Source: Deltaproteobacteria bacterium
Lineage (GTDB): Bacteria > SAR324 > NAC60-12
Direction: 5' to 3'
DNA length: 44,757 bases
Assembly (NCBI GenBank): GCA_018645085.1
Contig: JABGPG010000238.1
Location: 11,699-56,455, forward strand
A program made the translations under genes and the position numbers. Position 1 is the first letter of the stretch. Every line of letters begins with the position of its first letter. Positions 1-8,547 of the stretch are shown piece after piece. The notes under the pieces were generated by a model that was given only the letters and a program-made list of their open reading frames with translations, did not search any database and was not told the DNA's origin.

Positions 1-623
1 ATCATTCTCAAGAAAGTTTCAGCAGCCATCTTTTTCATCTTGGCGAGAGAAGATTCGTGGGATTTTCCTGCACCTAAAAACATCGTCATGCCTTCTATAG
101 AACAAGAAATATATAAGGCAAGCTCACGTTTCGAGTCCTCTTTCAGCTCAGGGTTGACCCCGTCAATCAAGTTATAAATCACTTGTCTTTCCGCAGTATA
201 CATCTGATTCATCAATTGGGCAGCATAAGGGTCGTGGTTAGACAAGGCCCATAGTTCAGGAAAAAATTTTGTGGTTTCCTGAGTATTTAGATCTTGAACA
301 AGGTATTCAATCACTGAGGTGAAACGCTCCTCCGGAACAGCACTGGCATCTTCAATAATCTTGTCGAACTCTTTCAGGTAAGACTTCAAAATATTATCAA
401 GCATATCGCGAAAAAGTGCTTCTTTCGTTTGATAATAATAATTAAGATTCCCTACAGTAATTCCTGCCATTAACGCAACCCGCCTCATGGTCAGTTTGTT
501 GTAACCGTTCTCAACAAATACTTCTCTGGCCACCTCAAGGATGATCTCGATGCGCTCCTGCCCTTTGACAAAACGGGACTTTTTTGCCCGAGACAGAGGT
601 CTGTTTTTTTCGTCAGCAGTCAT
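1..623 (-). CDS. TetR/AcrR-family transcriptional regulator (3' end truncated by window edge)
   Basis: Manual reverse-strand translation from the ATG at 623: MTADEKNRPLSRAKKSRFVKGQERIEIILEVAREVFVENGYNKLTMRRVALMAGITVGNLNYYYQTKEALFRDML... The N-terminal HTH is typical of TetR. The ORF is open to the window edge. Confidence 0.85.
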   Translation of the reverse strand, partial: MTADEKNRPLSRAKKSRFVKGQERIEIILEVAREVFVENGYNKLTMRRVALMAGITVGNLNYYYQTKEALFRDMLDNILKSYLKEFDKIIEDASAVPEERFTSVIEYLVQDLNTQETTKFFPELWALSNHDPYAAQLMNQMYTAERQVIYNLIDGVNPELKEDSKRELALYISCSIEGMTMFLGAGKSHESSLAKMKKMAAETFLRM

Positions 624-863
624 TCAAATAATGATTGTTTGTAAATTTGTCAGCTAAACAGAACAGTAAAAAAAATTGCTATTGACATAAATTTAAAACG
701 GCAGTTCTGAAGATGTTGTAGTGAAAATTCACCCTGTAAATGAACTATTGTGTACGAAGCTAAATTTCAAAGTTATTGAATCCGCAAAACTCAAACTCCT
801 TATAATTATCTGAGATCTACGTAAATTTACTAATAGACAGGACTTTGTAATATCTATTTAATT

Positions 864-881
864 TTAGGACGCTTGTCCTAA
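864..881. promoter_or_regulatory. Perfect inverted repeat TTAGGAC-GCTT-GTCCTAA, candidate TetR operator
   Basis: Seven-bp perfect arms with a 4-bp spacer, in the intergenic region between the divergent TetR gene and gmaS-like ORF. Confidence 0.55.
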
Positions 882-984
882 TATATTCTTATTTTCTAAA
901 AAACTTCAAGCATTAATAAAAAGATTGTTCCAGATAATTTAATATTTTATTAGTTTACTAAGCAAATTTTAGCAGAGCTGACCG

Positions 985-2313
985 ATGGAATTACCTGAAA
1001 TACAAGAAGTAATTAAGCAAGCAGACATTGATTCAATTCGGATCGATTTCCCTGACATACATGGAATTTGCCGAAGCAAGCTGATACCCGCCAGACGTTT
1101 GGAAGCTACACTTGAAGAAGGGTTGAATTTTGCGGAAGCGACCTACATTGTAGATTTTGCAAACGACATAGCTTTTGAAGGTGGATGTGGTGGTGATTCA
1201 GGTTGGTCAGATATGACAGCCCGTCCAGACCTTGAGACCTTCGCGATTTTACCTCATCAACCTCATACCGCCCGTATCATTGCCAATACTTTTTTAAAAG
1301 GGGTTCCGCATCCCGTAGACCCCAGAGGCACATTAAAGAAAATTTTGGATCGCTACGAAAAGCTGGGTTTGAAAGCCTTTGCTGCATCTGAGTTGGAATT
1401 TATGCTCTTCGATCCAGTCAGTGGAGAAAATTACAACAATTCACCTTCCTGTGTTTATCAGGTTAATTCTTCGGTGGATAAACTTGGTATATTGCGTACC
1501 ATCCAAAACGCGTGTCTGGATTTGGGTATTGAGATTATTTATCTTAATCATGAATTTTTCCCAGGACAGTTTGAGGTCAATTGGAAATACTGTGATGCCA
1601 TGAAAATGGCGGATCAGACTTTCACTTTCAAACATCTCTGCAAGGAAATCGCCACCCAAAACGACTTGCATCTCACTTTCATGGGGCGGCCAAAAAGTGG
1701 CGGCGGCGGAAATGGTTATCATATCCATCTATCTTTAAATAATCTGGATAATGGAAAAAATGCCTTTGACGAGCCGGACGGAAAAGACGGTATGTCTGAA
1801 CTCCAACGCCATTTTATCGGTGGTCAATTAGCTCATGCGAAAGGTATGGCTGCCCTGTTGGCACCGACAATCAATTCCTATAAGCGCTATGTTCCGGACT
1901 CATTTGCTCCATATTTTATAGCCTGGGGCGGAGATAACCGTACTGTATATTGCAGGGTCCCGGATGAACGTGGAACAGCTGCCAGAGTTGAAAACCGCTC
2001 CGCTTGTGCGTCCGCTAATCCTTACCTTGCTATTGCCGCTACTTTAGCTGCCGGATTGGATGGTATCGAAAATAAAATCGATCCGGGAGAACCGGCAAAT
2101 TGTGATATTTATCACGATGAATCCGGACAATATGAACCAATGCCGTTTTATCTCCGTGATGCGATTAATGCCTTAAAAAAAGATGAATTTCTGAATGAAA
2201 TCTTCAGTCCGGAATTGTTGTCAGCATTTATTGCACTCAAAGAACGAGAGGAAGATCGTTTTAGAACAGCGGTAACAGATTGGGAATTTAACGAATATTC
2301 CTATCATCTTTAA
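985..2313 (+). CDS. gmaS: Glutamine synthetase family protein (GmaS/GlnT-like, gamma-glutamylmethylamide synthetase-like)
   Basis: 442 aa with the GS catalytic domain (AASELEFMLFD, GGGGNGYHIHLSL, RVENRSACASANPYLAIAATLAAG). It is followed directly by three Mgs-type subunits, which supports GmaS-like rather than housekeeping GlnA. Confidence 0.75.
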   Translation: MELPEIQEVIKQADIDSIRIDFPDIHGICRSKLIPARRLEATLEEGLNFAEATYIVDFANDIAFEGGCGGDSGWSDMTARPDLETFAILPHQPHTARIIANTFLKGVPHPVDPRGTLKKILDRYEKLGLKAFAASELEFMLFDPVSGENYNNSPSCVYQVNSSVDKLGILRTIQNACLDLGIEIIYLNHEFFPGQFEVNWKYCDAMKMADQTFTFKHLCKEIATQNDLHLTFMGRPKSGGGGNGYHIHLSLNNLDNGKNAFDEPDGKDGMSELQRHFIGGQLAHAKGMAALLAPTINSYKRYVPDSFAPYFIAWGGDNRTVYCRVPDERGTAARVENRSACASANPYLAIAATLAAGLDGIENKIDPGEPANCDIYHDESGQYEPMPFYLRDAINALKKDEFLNEIFSPELLSAFIALKEREEDRFRTAVTDWEFNEYSYHL

Positions 2314-2443
2314 TTGAAAAAACAGGCTATATAAAAAAATAAACAAGTACAGGAGATAGAGATTTGTTGAAGGCGCTTGAAAGTAGAGCACTGATAAAAT
2401 CCAGCTATCCTCTAACCTAGTTAAAATAATAAAAGGTTTGCTT

Positions 2444-3361
2444 ATGTGTGGACTCACAGGAATCATTGCTAATAATCCGGAAGGACTAGGTGTTGGCTTA
2501 ACAAAAATGCTCAAGGAGATTGAGCATCGTGGACGGGATGCCACCGGATTTGCAGTGTATGAAATCCGGGATGATATTCAAATTCGTGTTTCTATCCGGA
2601 ACATCGACAGCAAACCGGAGTTGTTGAAAATTCTTGAAAAATACGATCAACCCTCTGCAACCAACGTAACTTCCAGTGGCCGCAGCTACAAAGGTGTGGG
2701 GATTTTCGATTTTTATGAAACTTCGCTAAACATGCCACCTTCAGAAATCGAAGCCCTGCATCACGAAATAGACAGCCATCCTGATTTGTGCGTTCATTCG
2801 CTTGGTAAAAAAATTAAAGTTTATAAAGATCAAGGTACGGCGCGCGATTTGGAGAACCATCATCAATTTAATATCGGCCCGGCTACACACGGCATCGGTC
2901 ATGTACGCTTGGCAACGGAAAGCCTAGAGGATATTAATTTTGCCCACCCTTTCATATCTGAAATGTATCCGGGATTAAGTCTGGTACATAATGGACAATT
3001 CACTAATTATTTCAATTTGCGCCGTAGTTTGGAAACAAAAGGTGTACGCTTCAAAACTAATAATGATTCTGAAATAGCAGTCCAGTATCTGGCTTTTCTA
3101 ATGAAACAAAATGGAGGTGATCTCGAAGGGGCAATACATCAGGCGATGGAAAAGTTCGATGGTGTGTTTACCATAATTGTCAGTACGGAAGATCAAATCG
3201 GCATTTTTCGCGATGAGTTGGGAATGAAGCCTGTTTTGTTTTTTGAAACAGAGGACGGTTCGGTCTTGTTTGGTTCAGAAGAAATATCACTGGCCAAAAT
3301 AGCAACAGATGTGAATGCGACTGAAATGGAACCAGGAGGAGTGAAAGTATGGAACATTTAG
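2444..3361 (+). CDS. mgsA: Class II glutamine amidotransferase subunit, MgsA/GlxB-like (N-methylglutamate synthase subunit A)
   Basis: Starts MCGLTGIIANN, with the Cys nucleophile at position 2. The track start at 2438 is an upstream TTG; ATG at 2444 is the likely start. Other family features: HGIGHVRLATES, LVHNGQFTNY, FRDELGMKPV. Confidence 0.75.
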   Translation: MCGLTGIIANNPEGLGVGLTKMLKEIEHRGRDATGFAVYEIRDDIQIRVSIRNIDSKPELLKILEKYDQPSATNVTSSGRSYKGVGIFDFYETSLNMPPSEIEALHHEIDSHPDLCVHSLGKKIKVYKDQGTARDLENHHQFNIGPATHGIGHVRLATESLEDINFAHPFISEMYPGLSLVHNGQFTNYFNLRRSLETKGVRFKTNNDSEIAVQYLAFLMKQNGGDLEGAIHQAMEKFDGVFTIIVSTEDQIGIFRDELGMKPVLFFETEDGSVLFGSEEISLAKIATDVNATEMEPGGVKVWNI

Positions 3362-4053
3362 ACATCACAGGTAAAAGTATTGGTGAGACAAATCGGGCAT
3401 TAAGAAATCTCATTGCCGATCATGATCAAGTGATCATTGACAATCCACATTCCTCACACAATTTGGGAACAGCTCTCAAAGGCAATGGCAAGGTAACCAT
3501 CAACGGCAGCACTGGCTATTTCACCGGCGGTTTTTTGGCCGGGCCTACTCTTGATATCCTGGGGAACACTGGATGGTACACCGGTGATAATATGAGTGCC
3601 GGTGAAATTATTATTAGCAAAAACACCGGAAGCAACTGTGGTCCTTCGATGATGGGAGGCACTATTCTGGTACGCGGTAATAGCGGAAGCCGTGTAGGTT
3701 TTGCGATGAAAGGTGGAAATCTGATTGTCTGCGGAGATGTTGGACGCTGGGCCGGTTACATGACTTTGGGCGGACGCATCATTGTGTTAGGTGAAATGGG
3801 GCCGGTAATCGGTGAATCAATGTACCGTGGCATTATTCATACCGCTGATCCTGCTGTGGAAAAGAAGTTGGGAAATAATGTCAGCGTTATTCCCATTTCG
3901 GATGCTGAAAAAAAAGAAGTCTCTGCCCTGTTTGAAAAATACCAAATTGATCATCCAGTTAACTCTTTGAAAAGCGTGATTCCGTTAAAAACAGGACGGA
4001 CAAAATATACGATATTTAATCCAACTCACAAAGTGAGGTCTAAAAATGACTGA
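3349..4053 (+). CDS. mgsB: GltB C-terminal (GXGXG) domain-like protein, MgsB/GlxC-like
   Basis: Repeated Gly-rich beta-helix (GNTGWYTGDNMSAGEIIISKNTGSNCGPSMMGGTILVRGNSGSRVG...). Overlaps the end of mgsA. Confidence 0.75.
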   Translation: MEHLDITGKSIGETNRALRNLIADHDQVIIDNPHSSHNLGTALKGNGKVTINGSTGYFTGGFLAGPTLDILGNTGWYTGDNMSAGEIIISKNTGSNCGPSMMGGTILVRGNSGSRVGFAMKGGNLIVCGDVGRWAGYMTLGGRIIVLGEMGPVIGESMYRGIIHTADPAVEKKLGNNVSVIPISDAEKKEVSALFEKYQIDHPVNSLKSVIPLKTGRTKYTIFNPTHKVRSKND

Positions 4054-5359
4054 AGAAGCAACAAAAACAAGAAACCGTAAAAAAGATAAAATTCCAAAGG
4101 TGCCAAATCCCGATGGAATATGGACAAAAGAGGTTCGCGCTGAAATAAATCATAAAGCAGTAACCGGTCAGCATCGTATACGTGGAATGGGTGTAAACAT
4201 GCGATACCCCAACTTTGATGATTTGCTGGTTTTGCCGGCGCAGCTTTCACGTTTGTCTGTCGACACTTACCGCGAACCATGTGTCACCAAAACAGTTTTG
4301 GGAACACGCTTCGCGAAAAAACCGCTGGAAATTGAAACTCCGATTATGATTTCCGGAATGTCATACGGTGCGTTAGGTAAAGAAGCAAAAACCGCATTGG
4401 CCAAAGCAACCCAAATTGTCGGGACTTCGATCAATAACGGAGAAGGCGGATTACTTCCGGAAGAAAGAGACAACTCCTATAAACAGGTTGTACAGATCCT
4501 TCCCAGCCGTTTCGGCTTTTCGCTGGAAACGATTGAAGCTGCGGATGCGCTGGAAATTATTTGCGGAATTGGGGCGAAACCCGGACTTACAGGACATCTC
4601 TTAGGAAGTAAAATTACAGAGGAAATTGCGGAAATGCGACAAATTCCTGCAGGACTGGATCTTTACAGCCATCCTCGTCACGGTGATATATTTGGTCCGG
4701 ATGACATGGTTTTGAAAATTCAGGAACTGAGAGATATTACCAATTATGAAATTCCGATTTTCCTGAAAATTGCGGCAGGCCGTGTTACTGAAGATGTTAA
4801 AATTGCCGTTAAAACCGGTGCGGACGGAGTCGTGATTGATGGCTGTCAGGGCGGTACAGGAGCGGCGCCGGTAGTGGCTTTGAAACATTTGGGCATCCCT
4901 ACCTTACCAGCATTGGTGCAAGCCACAAAGGCTCTTGAGGATATGGGGGTCAAAGATGAATTCAGTCTCATCGTTTCAGGCGGGATCAAGGACGGAGCGG
5001 ATGTTGCCAAAGCAATGGCACTTGGTGCGGATGCAGTTGCTATCGGAACCGGAGCGAATATTGCCTTGGGATGCACGACCTGTCACCAGTGCCACGAAGG
5101 AATTTGCGGTTCCGGAATCTGTACGCAAGAACCGCAGTATCGTGAATTGCTTAAATGTGACGCAGCTGAAAGAGTGGCAAATTATATAACTGCCATGACA
5201 AACGAAGCTGTGATCCTCGCCAAAGCAGCGGGTAAAACTAGGCTGTCAAATCTGGAGCGGGAAGACATTCGTTCAATTACTTTGGAAGCTTGTGCAATGA
5301 CCGGAATTCCATTGGTCGGAACAAATTATACTTTTACGGAAAGGTTTGGGTTTTGTTGA
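4046..5359 (+). CDS. mgsC: FMN-binding glutamate synthase-like protein, MgsC/GlxD-like
   Basis: Contains METPIMISGMSYGALGKEAKTALAKA-type GltB FMN domain, GGTGAAPVVALKHLGIPT, and CTTCHQCHEGICGSGICTQ for an Fe-S site. Overlaps mgsB. Confidence 0.78.
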   Translation: MTEEATKTRNRKKDKIPKVPNPDGIWTKEVRAEINHKAVTGQHRIRGMGVNMRYPNFDDLLVLPAQLSRLSVDTYREPCVTKTVLGTRFAKKPLEIETPIMISGMSYGALGKEAKTALAKATQIVGTSINNGEGGLLPEERDNSYKQVVQILPSRFGFSLETIEAADALEIICGIGAKPGLTGHLLGSKITEEIAEMRQIPAGLDLYSHPRHGDIFGPDDMVLKIQELRDITNYEIPIFLKIAAGRVTEDVKIAVKTGADGVVIDGCQGGTGAAPVVALKHLGIPTLPALVQATKALEDMGVKDEFSLIVSGGIKDGADVAKAMALGADAVAIGTGANIALGCTTCHQCHEGICGSGICTQEPQYRELLKCDAAERVANYITAMTNEAVILAKAAGKTRLSNLEREDIRSITLEACAMTGIPLVGTNYTFTERFGFC

Positions 5360-5383
5360 CATTATAAATCAGAGCTAATCTGC

Positions 5384-5668
5384 TTGAAACAGTTGTTCAG
5401 GATTGACAAATGTTACTTTTGGGTTCCGTTTTTTGAATTACAAAAGATGTTGATGTTATCAAGTGACTCTATGCAGAAAAACGAAATATTTGTTGATTTA
5501 ATAATTCCGGTGAAATGGAAGCAGGCAACGCTGGGGAGTGACCTGCCAAGGGATAACCGGAAGTTTTTTTCATACCTTGAAAACCTAAAGAAGGAGGCTA
5601 CAGGGAAAAAAGGATTCCGATTTCGTAATCAATTTATGCTGTATTACGACTTGATGAATCCGGCTTAA
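5384..5668 (+). CDS. Hypothetical protein, 94 aa; existence uncertain
   Basis: Same-strand ORF filling the gap between mgsC and the binding-protein gene. TTG start; no family recognised. Confidence 0.3.
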   Translation: MKQLFRIDKCYFWVPFFELQKMLMLSSDSMQKNEIFVDLIIPVKWKQATLGSDLPRDNRKFFSYLENLKKEATGKKGFRFRNQFMLYYDLMNPA

Positions 5669-5747
5669 CTTGTAATCCGGCATGTGTCATTCCTCTTCAT
5701 GGTGAATTGGAAAGCGCCTGCCATAGTAATAAACAAATAGAGGTAAA

Positions 5748-6935
5748 ATGAAACACTTTGTAATTACGACAATGTTCGGAACATTGGTAGTACTTCTTTC
5801 ACTGGGAACGGTTTCAGCCGGATCGTTCAATATTGATGCTGTACTTGCAACAAATCTTTCGTCCTGTAAAGCAGCTCCGAGTGGGACACCTTTGAAAATC
5901 GGTTATGCCGCCGATTTTTCGGATCTGGGAGGATTTGCTGATAAACCAGCCAGTCAAGCCGCATTATATTTTGTGGAACTGGTTAACTGTGCAGGCGGAG
6001 TTGACGGATCTCCAATCAAGTTAATTATAAAAAATATCGAAGGCAATCCGGAAGTAACTCAACGTGTCGGACATGAATTGATGGCTGCAGGAGTATCAGC
6101 CATGCTCGGACCTCCATTTCCGGATTTCGGTGAGCCTCTGTTACAAGTAACTGCAGGAAAAGTTGCGACTCTGTTTGTTGCTTCAACAGAACCCATGCTG
6201 GCTAATTCAAAAGCACTTTCGTACCTGGTCGCTTTTGATGACACAGCGCAAGCGACCGCCGCCGCCAAATTCGCACTTCAACAAGGATGGAGAACGGCGG
6301 TAACATTTTCCGCACCTGGTCCTTATTTTGGTTACAATCCGAAAATTTTCAGCAAAGTTTTCAAAGCCGGTGGAGGTAGCATAACCGCCGATTACAACTT
6401 TGTGCCGATTGATGACATGGATTTTTCCACGCAAGCCAATAAAATGGCTTCGGCGGGAAAAGCTCCGGATGTGGTTTATTCAGCCATGCTTTCCTTTCAA
6501 AGTGCTGTTTTGCGGGGGCAGTTAGATGCTGCTGGTGTAAAGACTAATTATCTGGTAACCGATGCTTTTGAAGCAACAGGAGGTTATTTCACAAAAGGCG
6601 TAGAAGGTTTTTATCACACTACACATTCCTATCCGGCGGAGGGTAGCCGCGTCAAAATATTAGCTGACGGTTATCAGGCAGCAAAAGGCGCTCCTTTGGA
6701 AAATGCCTCTTTCGGTGGATTGGCTGTTGATGCATTGGCAGTCATTATCAGTGCTTTCCAAAGTTCTGGTTCAATGGATCCAAAAATACTTGGTGCTGCA
6801 ATTGCTAATGCCGACGGAGTAGAAGGTGCTACAAGTAACCTTTCTTATTCGGGTGCCAATGGAGCTCCTTCTAAACCGGTCTTTGTTCACCGTGTTGTAG
6901 ATGGAGCACCAACGTTAGCGGCCACAATTCAGTAA
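5748..6935 (+). CDS. Periplasmic substrate-binding protein of a HAAT/Liv-type ABC transporter
   Basis: Signal peptide (MKHFVITTMFGTLVVLLSLGTVSAG), then a Peripla_BP_6-like sequence (LKIGYAADFSDLGG...AALYFVELVNCAGGVDG). Immediately upstream of livF/livH/livMG. Confidence 0.8.
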   Translation: MKHFVITTMFGTLVVLLSLGTVSAGSFNIDAVLATNLSSCKAAPSGTPLKIGYAADFSDLGGFADKPASQAALYFVELVNCAGGVDGSPIKLIIKNIEGNPEVTQRVGHELMAAGVSAMLGPPFPDFGEPLLQVTAGKVATLFVASTEPMLANSKALSYLVAFDDTAQATAAAKFALQQGWRTAVTFSAPGPYFGYNPKIFSKVFKAGGGSITADYNFVPIDDMDFSTQANKMASAGKAPDVVYSAMLSFQSAVLRGQLDAAGVKTNYLVTDAFEATGGYFTKGVEGFYHTTHSYPAEGSRVKILADGYQAAKGAPLENASFGGLAVDALAVIISAFQSSGSMDPKILGAAIANADGVEGATSNLSYSGANGAPSKPVFVHRVVDGAPTLAATIQ

Positions 6936-7663
6936 TGGATAGTGGTTTGCTTAACGTTGAAAACCTGAATACCCGCTATGGTTCTATACGAGCTATTCGC
7001 AGAGTCGGATTAACTGTTAAGGCTGGTGAGATTGTCTGTCTCATCGGCCCTAATGGTGCAGGAAAAACGACTTTGCTGGGGACTGTAGCAGGGCTATTGA
7101 ATCCGGTTCAGGGACAGGTAGTTTTCAATAATGTAGATATAACAGGCTGGTCTCCGGATCGAGTACTCCGTGCAGGTCTTTCCCTAGTACCGGAACATCG
7201 CAGAATTTTCGGCAACTTTACTGTTCGTGAGAATCTGCTAGTTGGCGGTGTGACTCTATCTCAGGATCAACGGGAAAATTTGCTGGAGGAAATGCTGGAC
7301 CTTTTTCCTGTACTGAAAGATAAACTTTCGGTTTCCGCCGGATTTCTCTCTGGTGGTGAAGCTCAACAACTTGCCATAGGCCGTGCCTTGATGAGCAACC
7401 CTAAAATGCTGCTCATGGATGAGCCGTCATTGGGTTTGGCACCTGTACTTGTGGATGTGGTGTTTGAACTGATCTCCAAATTGCGTGATAGTGGTCGGAC
7501 CCTGCTGGTTGTGGAACAAAACGCACAACGTATACTTAACGTTGCCGACAGGGCTTATGTGATGCGTTCGGGGCAGGTTGTCGCAGAAGGTTCGGCTTCA
7601 GAATTGTCAGGAAGCGAGGACCTTTTTAAGACTTACCTTGGTGGTTCGGGAGTTGCGGCGTGA
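6935..7663 (+). CDS. livF: ABC transporter ATP-binding protein, LivF-like
   Basis: Walker A GPNGAGKTT; signature LSGGEAQQLAIGRALMSNPKMLLMDEPSLGLAP, typical of LivF. Confidence 0.88.
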   Translation: MDSGLLNVENLNTRYGSIRAIRRVGLTVKAGEIVCLIGPNGAGKTTLLGTVAGLLNPVQGQVVFNNVDITGWSPDRVLRAGLSLVPEHRRIFGNFTVRENLLVGGVTLSQDQRENLLEEMLDLFPVLKDKLSVSAGFLSGGEAQQLAIGRALMSNPKMLLMDEPSLGLAPVLVDVVFELISKLRDSGRTLLVVEQNAQRILNVADRAYVMRSGQVVAEGSASELSGSEDLFKTYLGGSGVAA

Positions 7664-8547
7664 TGGAACTGATTCAACAAATTGTCGATGGTTTGGGGCG
7701 AGGTAGTATTTACGCTTTGCTTGCTCTAGGGATTGCTGTGATTTTCGGAGTGATGCACATGGTCAATTTTGCACACGGCGAACTTATCACGGTCAGTGCA
7801 TACACTAGTTACTGGCTGCTTACAAGCGGCTTTGATTGGTGGTATGTGGCATTGGCGATAATAGTTGTTGCGGCTATTAGCTCTGTTGTTATTGAATTTG
7901 TGGCGTTTCGCTGGGTACGCGGCGCGCCTGACTTTACCATGTTGATGACCTCTTTTGGAGTCCATTTTCTAGTGCAGGCACTTTTCGTAATGTACGTGTC
8001 GGCTAATTTTCGACAATTTCCGCGCCCTGACTGGATATTTAACACTTGGAAAATTGGTGCAATCAACCTTGAAATTTACGACTTAGCGGTAATTGCTACC
8101 ACATTAATCACACTTCTCGGTACTTATTGTCTTTTACAACATACGATGTTTGGTATAAGCCTGCGCGCTGCAGCCGAAGATTTTGATGCTGCCCATCTTA
8201 TGGGTATTCGCAGTAACCGCGTTATCCGGGGAGCATTTTTTCTTTCCGGTCTTTTAGCTGGAGTTGCCGCAGTATTTTGGTTGATGCGTAGCGGTCAAGC
8301 CGGACCTGTTGCAGGTCTCAATCCAATGTTAAAAGGTGTTTTGGCTGCTTTAATTGGTGGTCTGGGAAGCCTGAGTGGAGCCGTGCTTGGAGGATTTGCG
8401 TTGGGCTTGGTTGAAGTTCTACTTATCGCACGCCTGCCGACCGAAGTTGTTGGCTTGACAGATGGAATTGTTTTTGTGCTGATTGCTCTACTTTTTGTTT
8501 TTCGACCTCAGGGTTTAATAACTGTGCATCACGTGGAGCGTGTCTGA
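7660..8547 (+). CDS. livH: Branched-chain amino acid-type ABC permease, LivH-like
   Basis: GLGRGSIYALLALGIAVIFGVMHMVNFAHGEL and LRAAAEDFDAAHLMGI, typical of LivH. Overlaps livF. Confidence 0.88.
   Translation: MMELIQQIVDGLGRGSIYALLALGIAVIFGVMHMVNFAHGELITVSAYTSYWLLTSGFDWWYVALAIIVVAAISSVVIEFVAFRWVRGAPDFTMLMTSFGVHFLVQALFVMYVSANFRQFPRPDWIFNTWKIGAINLEIYDLAVIATTLITLLGTYCLLQHTMFGISLRAAAEDFDAAHLMGIRSNRVIRGAFFLSGLLAGVAAVFWLMRSGQAGPVAGLNPMLKGVLAALIGGLGSLSGAVLGGFALGLVEVLLIARLPTEVVGLTDGIVFVLIALLFVFRPQGLITVHHVERV

Noticed and set aside
985-2313. Housekeeping glutamine synthetase GlnA
   Set aside because: Shorter GS-III/GlnT-like sequence and direct linkage to mgsABC-like genes favour a GmaS/GlnT-type role, though substrate remains unproven.
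2438-2443. Upstream TTG start giving MLMCGLTG for the MgsA-like gene
   Set aside because: Class II amidotransferases need Cys directly after the initiator Met; ATG at 2444 gives MCGLTG.
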